Shown piece by piece: positions 1 to 6,885 of a stretch of 14,437 nt of DNA (within the stretch, counting starts at the first letter, position 1; each line of letters opens with the position of its first letter). The notes beneath the pieces are model-generated. The model searched no databases. It was not told the DNA's origin and worked only from the letters and a program-made list of their open reading frames with translations. Source of the DNA: JAWLBR01 sp041687495. Its GTDB lineage: Bacteria; Bacillota; Limnochordia; DTU087; JAAYGB01. The DNA lies in assembly GCA_041687495.1 (NCBI GenBank), contig JAWLBR010000080.1, positions 1 through 14,437 of the forward strand, written 5' to 3'. The position numbers and the translations under genes were made by a program.

Positions 1-4
1 TTAA

Positions 5-79
5 TCCTCGGTAGCTCAATGGTAGAGCACCCGGCTGTTAACCGGGTTGTTGTAGGTTCGAGTCCTACCCGAGGAGCCA
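5..79 (+). tRNA. tRNA-Asn (anticodon GTT), CCA encoded
   Basis: Full cloverleaf. The acceptor stem TCCTCGG (5-11) pairs with CCGAGGA (69-75), followed by discriminator G76 and an encoded CCA at 77-79. The anticodon stem CCCGG (30-34)/CCGGG (42-46) closes the 7-nt loop CTGTTAA, which places anticodon GTT at 37-39 and so decodes Asn codons AAC/AAU. The T-arm carries the usual GGTTCGAGTCC. It stands alone, with its own terminator 9 nt downstream. Confidence 0.97.
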
Positions 80-87
80 TTTTGGAG

Positions 88-116
88 AAGCACTGGCGTT
101 TGCCGGTGCTTTTTTT
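88..116 (+). terminator. Intrinsic terminator after tRNA-Asn
   Basis: The 10-bp stem AAGCACTGGC (88-97) pairs with GCCGGTGCTT (102-111), with one T-G wobble and a 4-nt loop. The closing T's run into a seven-T tract (110-116). This is a textbook rho-independent terminator for the tRNA transcript. Confidence 0.9.
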
Positions 117-149
117 CTGCTTAACTTGTGATGGGCAGCACAAAAGAGG

Positions 150-182
150 CCCAAATTGTGGTTGATAATGGCACCATTTGGG
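150..182 (+). promoter_or_regulatory. Imperfect inverted repeat upstream of gldA, candidate operator
   Basis: The arms CCCAAATTGTG (150-160) and CACCATTTGGG (172-182) are inverted repeats matching at 10 of 11 positions around an 11-nt centre. The site ends 43 nt before the gldA start codon. It could be a dimeric regulator site or an mRNA hairpin. I could not place a convincing -35/-10 pair here, so its position relative to the transcription start is unknown. Confidence 0.4.
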
Positions 183-225
183 AAAAGTACTTTTGATCAG
201 ATGCCGTTAGGGGAGGTCGTTTTCC

Positions 226-1317
226 GTGAAGAAAGTACTCATTAGTCCAGCGCGGTACGTTCAAGGGGCGGGTGCACTGGAGTCATTGCATCAGTACTTG
301 GCAAAATTGGGCGATAGGGCGCTGGTAGTCGCTGACCCATTTGTTGTAGACCACATGAGCGAGACACTAACTAAAGCCTTTGAGGGTGTTTCGCAAGAGA
401 CGAAGAGATTTACTGGAGAGTGCTCCAAGCCTGAGATTAAGCGACTGCAGGAGAAGGCAGAAAATCTACAGGCTAAAGTGATTGTTGGGATCGGTGGGGG
501 AAAGACACTAGATACAGCTAAGGCAGTGGCATATTATTGTGATATTCCAGTAGCTGTTGTACCTACTATAGCTGCCACCGATGCGCCTTGCAGCGCCTTA
601 TCTGTTGTCTACACACCTGAGGGTGCCTTCGAGGAGTACCTTTTTCTGCCCAAGAACCCGGAGTTGGTACTGGTGGATACCCAGGTGGTTGCCAATGCTC
701 CAGTGCGTTTCTTGGTGTCGGGTATGGGCGATGCACTGGCAACTTGGTTTGAGGCTGAAGCTTGTGCGAAGAGCAATGCACCAAATATGGCCGGTGGCGG
801 CATGACTATGGCCGCTCGCAGTCTGGCCAAACTGTGCTTTGATACATTGCTTGAGTTTGGTTACCAGGCAAAGGTTGCTGCTGAGTCTCACGTAGTGACC
901 CCCGCTTTCGAACGTGTGGTGGAGGCGAACACACTGCTATCTGGTCTGGGGTTTGAAAGTGGAGGACTGGCGGCTGCTCATGCTATCCACAACGGGTTTA
1001 CGGCTCTGGAGTCGACTCACCAGGTATACCATGGCGAGAAAGTGGCTTTCTCCACTATTGTCCAGATGGTGCTAGAGGATCGCCCTGCTGATGAGATTTA
1101 CGAGGTAATTCAGTTCTGTGACTTAGTTGGACTTCCAGTGACCCTGAAGCAGCTTAACTTGGACGCGCCGACACAAGCGGAGCTCATGAAGGTTGCACAA
1201 GCCGCAACTGCGGAAGGCGAGACTATCCACAATATGCCGTTCCCGGTTACTGCAAAGACCGTTTACAATGCCATTGTGGCCGCTGATGCCTTGGGTCAGG
1301 AGTACAGCTTGGCTTAA
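226..1317 (+). CDS. gldA: Glycerol dehydrogenase, Zn-dependent (iron-containing ADH superfamily)
   Basis: A cytoplasmic NAD-dependent enzyme expected to oxidise glycerol to dihydroxyacetone (or the reverse). At 363 aa it is close to E. coli GldA. The nucleotide-binding loop GIGGGKTLDTAKA is at residues 88-100, and the family motif around D119 is ATDAPCSAL. The metal ligands of the family fit D169, H252 and H269, with the same 83- and 17-residue spacings as D171/H254/H271 of E. coli GldA. The start is GTG with GGGAGG (211-216) 9 nt upstream. The gene is monocistronic, with a hairpin behind it, and converges on tctB. An inverted repeat at 150-182 may control it. Substrate is inferred from the family; other small polyols or diols are possible. 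Confidence 0.9.
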   Translation: MKKVLISPARYVQGAGALESLHQYLAKLGDRALVVADPFVVDHMSETLTKAFEGVSQETKRFTGECSKPEIKRLQEKAENLQAKVIVGIGGGKTLDTAKAVAYYCDIPVAVVPTIAATDAPCSALSVVYTPEGAFEEYLFLPKNPELVLVDTQVVANAPVRFLVSGMGDALATWFEAEACAKSNAPNMAGGGMTMAARSLAKLCFDTLLEFGYQAKVAAESHVVTPAFERVVEANTLLSGLGFESGGLAAAHAIHNGFTALESTHQVYHGEKVAFSTIVQMVLEDRPADEIYEVIQFCDLVGLPVTLKQLNLDAPTQAELMKVAQAATAEGETIHNMPFPVTAKTVYNAIVAADALGQEYSLA

Positions 1318-1350
1318 GCTGCAAGGCCCACACGACAGTAGGTTAGCACC

Positions 1351-1384
1351 TGCCCGCCATTTCGTAGAGAACTGGCGGGCATTT
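1351..1384 (+). terminator. Hairpin terminator between convergent gldA and tctB
   Basis: The 9-bp perfect stem TGCCCGCCA (1351-1359)/TGGCGGGCA (1373-1381) has a 13-nt loop. A short T run (TTT, then GTCGT) follows on the plus strand. The tail is weak but the stem is strong. It sits in the convergent gap and may serve both sides, though the minus strand lacks a T run. Confidence 0.6.
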
Positions 1385-1428
1385 GTCGTAGTGGCAGGCT
1401 GCAAAGGGCGTCGGTTCGTGCTGCCTTG

Positions 1429-1878
1429 TTAACTAAACAGCGCGCCAAGCGGCAGCGGAACCAAGAGAACATAGCGAAACACTCCGTAGAATAGGAGGAC
1501 AGCCACCGTGCCTACGCCGAGGCTTTCCAGCCAAGAACGCGGGGTTCTAGCGCTTCTGGGTGTGATGAGAAGCGAAATACAGGTGTAAGCGGCAATACTG
1601 GTGACCATAAACCCTACCCAAGGCATAGCCAGGATCGAGAGGGTAAGGCTCCCAACAATGCCCACTACGTTCCAGTGTTCGAACTTGCCGTCCCGCACGC
1701 GCATTGGTTTGGCCGCAAAGATCCCCTTTGCTGTTAGGGCTATGCCAAGTCCAAAGAGAATGAGGACGACCCAAGACACGAAAACTCCGCCATAGTAGGT
1801 GAAAGAGCGGGAATAAAACCAGGCGAAGGCAGCTGTGGTTAGTACCATCAGACCGGATAGCGTGTCGATGCTGAACAT
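1429..1878 (-). CDS. tctB: Tripartite tricarboxylate transporter, small membrane subunit TctB
   Basis: The small integral-membrane subunit of a TTT-family secondary transporter, working with TctA and the binding protein TctC. It is 149 aa with four hydrophobic segments: an N-terminal one after MFSIDTLSG, one around VVLILFGLGIALTA, one in the IVGSLTLSILAMPWVGF region, and a C-terminal one at VGTVAVLLFYGVF. This is the normal TctB topology. I chose ATG at 1878, preceded by AAAGGTGG with 5-nt spacing. An in-frame GTG at 1887 (adding three residues, preceded by AAGGGAAAG) is about equally possible. It is the last gene of the tctC-tctA-tctB operon; the gap to the tctA stop is 12-21 nt, suggesting translational coupling. 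Sequence conservation in TctB is low, so the call rests on topology and context. Confidence 0.85.
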   Translation of the reverse strand: MFSIDTLSGLMVLTTAAFAWFYSRSFTYYGGVFVSWVVLILFGLGIALTAKGIFAAKPMRVRDGKFEHWNVVGIVGSLTLSILAMPWVGFMVTSIAAYTCISLLITPRSARTPRSWLESLGVGTVAVLLFYGVFRYVLLVPLPLGALFS

Positions 1879-1899
1879 ATAAACCACCTTTCCCTTTAA

Positions 1900-3450
1900 C
1901 TACTGGCCTCGAAGATCATCGGGCTGGGGCAGAGTTTGCGAGCTTTCCGACTTTAGGTTCGCCTTTTTGCGCCAGGCCATGACAATGGGCCAGGCGATAG
2001 ATATTCCGCAGAGAAAGACAAGGACGAGTGTCAATGGTCGGCTGAACATCATTGCCATCACTGACCCGCGGGCTCTTCCCATTAGCAGAGACTGAACTAA
2101 GCCCTGTTCGGCAAAGGGTCCCATAATCATCCCAAGAACTAGGGGGCCAGATTGAAAGCCCAGTTTGTGCAGGACGTAGCCGGTAATCCCAAACAACAGC
2201 ATCATACCGACATCAAGGATACTGTTACGGATGGCGAAGGAACCGATAATACTTAGGAAAGCAACCATGGGCGCCAAGTGCTGTAATGGCACGCTGACCA
2301 TTTTGGCAAAGAGCCGAGACCCCAAAGCAGTGAAAAGGAACATGACGATGACAGCAACAAAGAACGAGATAATGAACGTGTAGGTAATGCTGCCAAAAGT
2401 GGTATACAGCTCTGACCCAGGTCGCATCCCATGCAGAAGAAGGGCTCCGAGAATAACTGCCGCCGCAGGTGAACCAGGTATCCCCAAAGTGAGCATAGGG
2501 ATCAGAGACCCCTGAACCACAGAACAGTTGGCTGACTCTGTGGCTGCAATCCCTTCGATGTTTCCCTTACCAAACTCTTCAGGGTGCTTAGACCAACGGA
2601 CAGCTTCGTTGTACGACACTAAGGAGGCAATGTTTCCTCCGGCTCCCGGGATGATTCCGATCAATACTCCAAGCAGGGAAGATCGGATCATCAACACGGG
2701 CTTGGTGATCAACTGTTTGATGACCCGTGATACAACACCCTTTTGCGGTCGGTAGTCGATGACTTTGTATTTCTTGACACCGGCCTCAACCATCTCCAGC
2801 ACCTGCGGGATGCAGAAGAAGCCGATGAGGGCAACCATTAGATCGATACCGGCCTGCAAAGAAGGAACTCCAAAGGTAAAGCGCACATCGCCGGCAATGG
2901 GAGAGATGCCGACCGTGCTCAGCAGGAGCCCTAGGCCGCCGGCGGTTAGGCCCTTCAGAATCGAATCTGAAGCGAGGGTACCGATGATGGTTAGGCCAAA
3001 AATCGCCATCCAGAAGTACTCTGGCGGTCCAAACTTCAGCCCCAGTTCTGCCAGCAGCGGAGAGATGGTCAAAAGCACGATGGTACCGACAATTCCACCG
3101 AAGAGGGAGCTGAAGGCATTGGCGATTAGTGCATGTTGGGCCAGTCCCCGTTTTGCCAAAGGGTAGCCATCGAAGGTAGTCGCAATGGCTGATGGTGTCC
3201 CTGGGGTATTGATGAGTGTCGCTGGTATGGCGTCACCGAACATCGCTCCGACGTACAGACCGCCCAGCATAATCAATCCACTTTCAGCCGGCATGGTAAA
3301 CGTGAAGGGCACCAGGAGGGCTAAAGCCATGGTTGCCGTGAGCCCCGGCAGGCACCCAACGATGATCCCGCCTACTCCACCTAGGACAAGCAGCAGGAAA
3401 TTGCCCGGAGCGAAAATCTGAGAAACAGCAAATAGAAAGTTCTGAATCAC
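1900..3450 (-). CDS. tctA: Tripartite tricarboxylate transporter, large membrane subunit TctA
   Basis: The 516-aa channel subunit of a TTT transporter, expected to import a carboxylate driven by an ion gradient. The sequence shows two structurally similar halves, each with the family's Gly/Pro signature. In the first half GCLPGLTATMALALLVPF (residues 32-49) is followed by INTPGTPSAIATTFDGYP (80-97). In the second half GIIPGAGGNIASLVSYNEA (265-283) is followed by TLGIPGSPAAAVILGA (321-336). About ten hydrophobic segments are visible and the C-terminus (WRKKANLKSES...) is polar. The start is GTG with GGGAGG 8 nt upstream. The order C-A-B differs from the commoner C-B-A arrangement. Family membership is certain; the substrate is not readable. 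Confidence 0.96.
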   Translation of the reverse strand: MIQNFLFAVSQIFAPGNFLLLVLGGVGGIIVGCLPGLTATMALALLVPFTFTMPAESGLIMLGGLYVGAMFGDAIPATLINTPGTPSAIATTFDGYPLAKRGLAQHALIANAFSSLFGGIVGTIVLLTISPLLAELGLKFGPPEYFWMAIFGLTIIGTLASDSILKGLTAGGLGLLLSTVGISPIAGDVRFTFGVPSLQAGIDLMVALIGFFCIPQVLEMVEAGVKKYKVIDYRPQKGVVSRVIKQLITKPVLMIRSSLLGVLIGIIPGAGGNIASLVSYNEAVRWSKHPEEFGKGNIEGIAATESANCSVVQGSLIPMLTLGIPGSPAAAVILGALLLHGMRPGSELYTTFGSITYTFIISFFVAVIVMFLFTALGSRLFAKMVSVPLQHLAPMVAFLSIIGSFAIRNSILDVGMMLLFGITGYVLHKLGFQSGPLVLGMIMGPFAEQGLVQSLLMGRARGSVMAMMFSRPLTLVLVFLCGISIAWPIVMAWRKKANLKSESSQTLPQPDDLRGQ

Positions 3451-3490
3451 TGGAATGACCTCCCAATGGCGAACGCAAGTCGTAACATCG

Positions 3491-3527
3491 GCGCAGGAAA
3501 GCGAAGGAGTTCTCCACTCTCCTGCGC
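3491..3527 (-). promoter_or_regulatory. Intercistronic stem-loop between tctC and tctA
   Basis: A perfect 8-bp stem GCGCAGGA (3491-3498)/TCCTGCGC (3520-3527) encloses a smaller GGAG/CTCC hairpin (3506-3515). No T tract follows on the minus strand, so it is not a standard terminator. It sits 8 nt after the tctC stop. By analogy with stem-loops behind binding-protein genes in ABC operons, it may stabilise the tctC mRNA so the binding protein exceeds the membrane subunits. That role is inference. Confidence 0.55.
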
Positions 3528-3534
3528 TGATTGG

Positions 3535-4497
3535 CTATTTCATGTCAAGCTCCCTAACTAGTTCCGCATACTCAATGGTTTTCTCAGCGATATAGTCCTT
3601 AAACTCCTTAGGTCCTAACGCTGCTGGAACGAACCCTTGCTCAACCATCTGTTGTTGGATTTTCGGGTCGTTGGCGATATGAAGGAAGGCATCGGCCAAA
3701 GTCGCAACGACATCTGCAGGGGTTCCCATGGGGACACATACGCCTCGGTCGATACTCGGGGTCATGTTGTATCCGAGTTCTTTGAAGGTCGGGACATCGG
3801 GAAGCCCTGCAAATCTTTCGGCAGATCCAAAGCCAAGAACACGAATTCGGTCTTTATGCTGCACCAAGTCGTTTGAGTTTGCCAAAATGGCCGTAGTGTG
3901 ACCGCCGAGGAAGGCTGTTACCTGCGGAGCGGCTCCGGTAAACGGAATATAGGTCATGCTAGTTCCTGTTAGTTTTTGCAGCTGCAGATAGGCAAAGTGG
4001 TGACCAGAGTATGTGCCTGAACCAGCTATGGTGATTACTCCCGGATTGTCATGCGCGTAGTTGACCAGATCGTCAAGGGTCTGGAATGGGCTCGACTTTA
4101 GCACAGCCAAGCCGATCGGGGTTGTCTGAAACATGGCCACAGGCTCCAGGTCTTCCGTTTTGTAGCCGGCATTCCCTCGCTGCATGGGCTGCAAAATGAT
4201 GTGAGGGATATTGTTGCCTGAAATGACGTAGCCAGTAGGCTTTGTGGCGGCTAGTTCTGCCCAGCCCACTGAGCCACCTCCCCCAGGTTTGTAGGTGATG
4301 ACAACAGGAACTCCAAGCAGGTTCTCCAGGATTGGCTGCTGTCTCCGGGCCTCCAAGTCAGACTGTCCGCCTGGATCAAAGGGGATGATGTAGGTGATGG
4401 GTTTGTCGGGAAATCCTTTAGCCATCGCACCTAGACCCAACGTTAGCACCAGTAGGCCTACCAGTGCAAACACTGCTGTAAACCGAACCTTCTGCAC
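3535..4497 (-). CDS. tctC: Tripartite tricarboxylate transporter substrate-binding protein (Bug/TctC family)
   Basis: The exported solute-binding protein of the TTT system, 320 aa, which captures the ligand and hands it to TctA/TctB. The N-terminus has a clear Sec signal: MQKVRF, a hydrophobic core to about residue 22, then AMA (24-26), giving predicted cleavage before K27. There is no lipobox cysteine. Bug-family signatures follow: the loop PFDPGGQSD (39-47), KPGGGGSVGW (70-79), the YIPFTGAAPQVTAFLGG region (183-199) and the GLPDVPTFKELGYN segment (231-244). The start is GTG with GGGAG about 10 nt upstream. It is the first gene of the operon, facing away from the DUF2087 regulator. Ligand unknown; Bug proteins bind many carboxylates and amides. 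Confidence 0.95.
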   Translation of the reverse strand: MQKVRFTAVFALVGLLVLTLGLGAMAKGFPDKPITYIIPFDPGGQSDLEARRQQPILENLLGVPVVITYKPGGGGSVGWAELAATKPTGYVISGNNIPHIILQPMQRGNAGYKTEDLEPVAMFQTTPIGLAVLKSSPFQTLDDLVNYAHDNPGVITIAGSGTYSGHHFAYLQLQKLTGTSMTYIPFTGAAPQVTAFLGGHTTAILANSNDLVQHKDRIRVLGFGSAERFAGLPDVPTFKELGYNMTPSIDRGVCVPMGTPADVVATLADAFLHIANDPKIQQQMVEQGFVPAALGPKEFKDYIAEKTIEYAELVRELDMK

Positions 4498-4570
4498 GTA
4501 CCAACACTCCCTACTTAGTCAGTTTTGGCTGAACGGCTTTCCGCTCGTCTCCCAGCCATGGATTCCTAGT

Positions 4571-4601
4571 ACTATATGACGAACGTCACAAAGCGGAGCA
4601 A
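4571..4601 (-). promoter_or_regulatory. Candidate tctC promoter with palindromic operator
   Basis: Reading the minus strand, a -10-like TATAGT (4571-4576) lies 74 nt before the tctC start, with a weak -35-like TTGCTC (4596-4601) at 19 nt. Between them, directly beside the -10, is a perfect inverted repeat TGACG-AA-CGTCA (4577-4588). That position suits a repressor or activator site. The palindrome is directly visible; the promoter assignment is tentative because the -35 is poor. Confidence 0.4.
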
Positions 4602-4698
4602 GTCCTAGCAACAAAAACAGTGAACTTCTCTGTCTGGTCTGGGACCATTGCACTTCTGCTCGTAGAGAAGGTCCTTAAGTGTCTTTTCAATTGGGCTG

Positions 4699-4728
4699 TT
4701 GACTAGTTGCTAAACGATGATCTATAAT
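4699..4728 (+). promoter_or_regulatory. Sigma-A-type promoter for the DUF2087 regulator
   Basis: TTGACT (4699-4704) and TATAAT (4723-4728) with an 18-bp spacer are near consensus. Transcription would start near 4735, giving a leader of about 28 nt before the TTG start at 4763. Confidence 0.75.
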
Positions 4729-4762
4729 GTCTATTGAAACGACAAACGGGAGGGAATAGTGT

Positions 4763-5533
4763 TTGAGGGCAAATGACATTTCCGAACTGTTCTGGACTGC
4801 GTCGGTGGAGGAGATCAAGCAAGGATATATTTTTAGGGACAAGATCGAGGAATATGTGTGTTTAGTTTGCGGCCAGTCCTTTGTCAAAGGGATCATCTAT
4901 CCTGACAACGGTTTGCTCTATGAGGCTGAGAAGGGTATCCAGATGCACATCCAGAAAGAACATGTCTCTATGTTTGAATACTTGATCGCCTTAAATCGTA
5001 GGTATACTGGCCTGACTGATCACCAGCAGAACCTACTTCGGCTTTTCTACTCAGGAGTGAGTGACAAGGAGATCGCTACAAAACTCGATGTAGGCAGTAC
5101 CTCAACCATACGCAATCACCGTTTCACATTTCGAGAGAAGCAGAAGCAGGCCAAGGTGTTTCTGGCCATCATGGAACTTCTAGAAGAAGGGGGGAGCAAG
5201 GATCAGGGTTTCATCTGCATCCCTAGATCCGCCACAATGATCGACGAGAGGTTTGCCATAACCGAAGAGGAGAACGCTCGGATACTGAAATCGTACTTTC
5301 CAGAAGGCTTGAACGGACCCTTATCACAGATTCCGGCTAAGGAAAAGAGAAAGATAGTGGTCCTACGACATATACTGCAGCGGTTTGTCCCAGGTAGGGA
5401 CTACACCGAAAAAGAAGTCAATGGTGTGCTAAAGGCTATCTACCAGGACTATGTAACCCTGCGCCGATACCTGATTGAGTACGGCTTTATGGACCGAGAC
5501 AGAGATGGGAGTCGGTACTGGGTCAAGCTTTGA
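4763..5533 (+). CDS. Transcriptional regulator with Cys/His motif, LuxR-like HTH and DUF2087 domain
   Basis: A 256-aa cytoplasmic protein with three parts. Residues 31-67 hold C33-x2-C36 and H62-x4-H67, a possible C2H2-type zinc site. Residues 84-125 look like a LuxR/sigma-4-type helix-turn-helix (TDHQQNLLRLFYSG, SDKEIATKL, STIRNHR). Residues 170-255 match DUF2087, including KEKRKIVVLRHIL, YTEKEVN, the D-x-x-T-L-R-R helix and the YW near the end. The start is TTG: an in-frame TAG at 4757-4759 excludes anything upstream, and GGGAGGG (4748-4754) is 8 nt before it. It has a good promoter and is divergent from tctC, so control of the tct operon is the simplest guess. DUF2087 has no established molecular function that I can name; the zinc site is inferred. 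Confidence 0.8.
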   Translation: MRANDISELFWTASVEEIKQGYIFRDKIEEYVCLVCGQSFVKGIIYPDNGLLYEAEKGIQMHIQKEHVSMFEYLIALNRRYTGLTDHQQNLLRLFYSGVSDKEIATKLDVGSTSTIRNHRFTFREKQKQAKVFLAIMELLEEGGSKDQGFICIPRSATMIDERFAITEEENARILKSYFPEGLNGPLSQIPAKEKRKIVVLRHILQRFVPGRDYTEKEVNGVLKAIYQDYVTLRRYLIEYGFMDRDRDGSRYWVKL

Positions 5534-5611
5534 GCGCAGGAAACAAGGTAGGCAAGTGTACATGCAGAATTTGGAAAACTAAGCAGGGGACCAACAGCTA
5601 CACAACGGGAC

Positions 5612-5639
5612 TTGGGGAGCATACGTAAGGTGTTATAAG
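5612..5639 (+). promoter_or_regulatory. Possible promoter of the serine hydrolase gene
   Basis: TTGGGG (5612-5617) and TATAAG (5634-5639) are separated by 16 bp, ending 33 nt before the ATG at 5673. The -10 matches consensus at 5 of 6 positions; the -35 is weak. I see no terminator after the preceding gene, so readthrough is also possible. Confidence 0.35.
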
Positions 5640-5672
5640 CAGCGAGGGTTCGGCGGAGGGGGAGTTCGTGCT

Positions 5673-6797
5673 ATGGTACTTCCAACATCAAGATCATCAC
5701 TATGGGTGTTCGTTCTGATTGGCTTTCTGCTCAGCACCCACGGAGCGAGCGCTGGAACTGTGGACGATGCACTTCAAAGGACATTGGACGAGCAAGTCAA
5801 GGTGCTCAAGATACCGGGGCTCCAGGCTGCTGTTCGAGTGGGAGAGACTACGTGGCTCCTTACCAGCGGCCACTCGGACCGTAAAGGTGAAAGGTCACTG
5901 CAGTCCGGCGATCTTCTGCGGGTCGGCAGTGTGACTAAGCTGTTCACGTCGGCGCTGGTTTTGCAGTTAATAGAGTCGGGGCGGATCGGTCTTGACGATA
6001 CTGTGGACAGATGGTTCCCCGATGCGCCAGAAGGCCAAGCTGTCACTGTTCGGCAGCTGCTCAATCACAGCAGCGGTATTGCCAACTATACTGAGAGTCT
6101 ATGGCTGGTCTTGCGAGCCGCTGTGCAGTCACAGAGAAGGTGGACGCCTGAAGAAATTCTCAAAGTCGGATTCGACAAACCCCTGCGGTTTGCACCGGGG
6201 ACAGGTCACTACTACTCAAATACCAATTTTGTCATGTTGGGCCTAATTGCAGAGCAAGTGACGGGTAGATCGCTGGAGCAGTTATATCACGACATGGTTC
6301 TTTCACCTCTAGGTCTTAAGAACACATACTTTGCCTTGGCCGACCCTGTCCCCGAGCGACTGATTACAGGATATGATAGAGATGTGATTCCGTTTGGGGT
6401 TCACGCCATCGATCCAACCAACGTATCCTGGTCGACTCTCGGCTTTTCGGCGGGAGCCATGGTCTCAAATGCCCAGGATCTTCTCCAGTTCATCGACGGA
6501 CTGTTTACAGGGGAATTGCTCAGTGAGACCACATTAGCTGAGATGATTAATTATCTTGAGGTAGAAGACGCAGGTGTACCAGACCAGTTAGGCTACGGTC
6601 TAGGATTGCGATGCCTCAAGGTCGAGGGAGATGAACTGTTGGGTCACACGGGAACGACACCGGGTTTCGGAGCAGCTGTGTTTCACTGCCCCGAAAAGGA
6701 CTACAGCATCGCTCTGGTTGCCAATATGTCCATGTTCGACCAATCATCGGTGCTGCGGGAAGTCATTAGGGTGCTTCACAGCGACCGGACAAACTAA
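5673..6797 (+). CDS. Secreted serine hydrolase (class C beta-lactamase / DD-peptidase fold)
   Basis: A 374-aa exported protein of the Beta-lactamase (PF00144) superfamily. The signal peptide runs from MVLPTSRSSL through a hydrophobic core to ASA (25-27), with cleavage before G28. The three active-site motifs are in order: S86-V-T-K89 (nucleophile and base), Y181-S-N183, and H325-T-G327 replacing the KTG triad. Other family landmarks are LLNHSSGI (129-136), the PGTGHYYSN loop and SPLGLKNT (211-218). The start is ATG with GGAGGGGGAG (5655-5664) 8 nt upstream. The HTG variant is common in D-aminopeptidase/esterase/carboxypeptidase members, so a true beta-lactamase is unlikely; peptidoglycan or D-amino-acid ester/peptide hydrolysis is more plausible. 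The gene appears to be a single unit. Confidence 0.9.
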   Translation: MVLPTSRSSLWVFVLIGFLLSTHGASAGTVDDALQRTLDEQVKVLKIPGLQAAVRVGETTWLLTSGHSDRKGERSLQSGDLLRVGSVTKLFTSALVLQLIESGRIGLDDTVDRWFPDAPEGQAVTVRQLLNHSSGIANYTESLWLVLRAAVQSQRRWTPEEILKVGFDKPLRFAPGTGHYYSNTNFVMLGLIAEQVTGRSLEQLYHDMVLSPLGLKNTYFALADPVPERLITGYDRDVIPFGVHAIDPTNVSWSTLGFSAGAMVSNAQDLLQFIDGLFTGELLSETTLAEMINYLEVEDAGVPDQLGYGLGLRCLKVEGDELLGHTGTTPGFGAAVFHCPEKDYSIALVANMSMFDQSSVLREVIRVLHSDRTN

Positions 6798-6826
6798 CTG
6801 TAGTATCGCACTTCTAGCGTGACTAG

Positions 6827-6860
6827 ACAAGCGGTGTCCCCATCGGGTGACACCGCTTGT
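6827..6860. terminator. Bidirectional-type hairpin between convergent genes
   Basis: A perfect 12-bp stem ACAAGCGGTGTC (6827-6838)/GACACCGCTTGT (6849-6860) has a 10-nt loop. It lies between the serine hydrolase (plus) and the S4-domain gene (minus), which converge here. The plus-strand tail is only TCTCGTGTTC and the minus side has no T run, so stem strength is the main evidence. Confidence 0.6.
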
Positions 6861-6885
6861 TCTCGTGTTCAGGTTCAGTCGCTGA

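Noticed and set aside
1..79. tRNA-Asn as an integration site for a mobile element
   Set aside because: No integrase follows the tRNA and I found no repeated copy of its 3' end elsewhere in the window.
2759..3166. 135-aa plus-strand ORF inside tctA
   Set aside because: Antisense shadow of a strongly conserved membrane-protein gene; composition rich in Ser/Pro/Lys with no domain.
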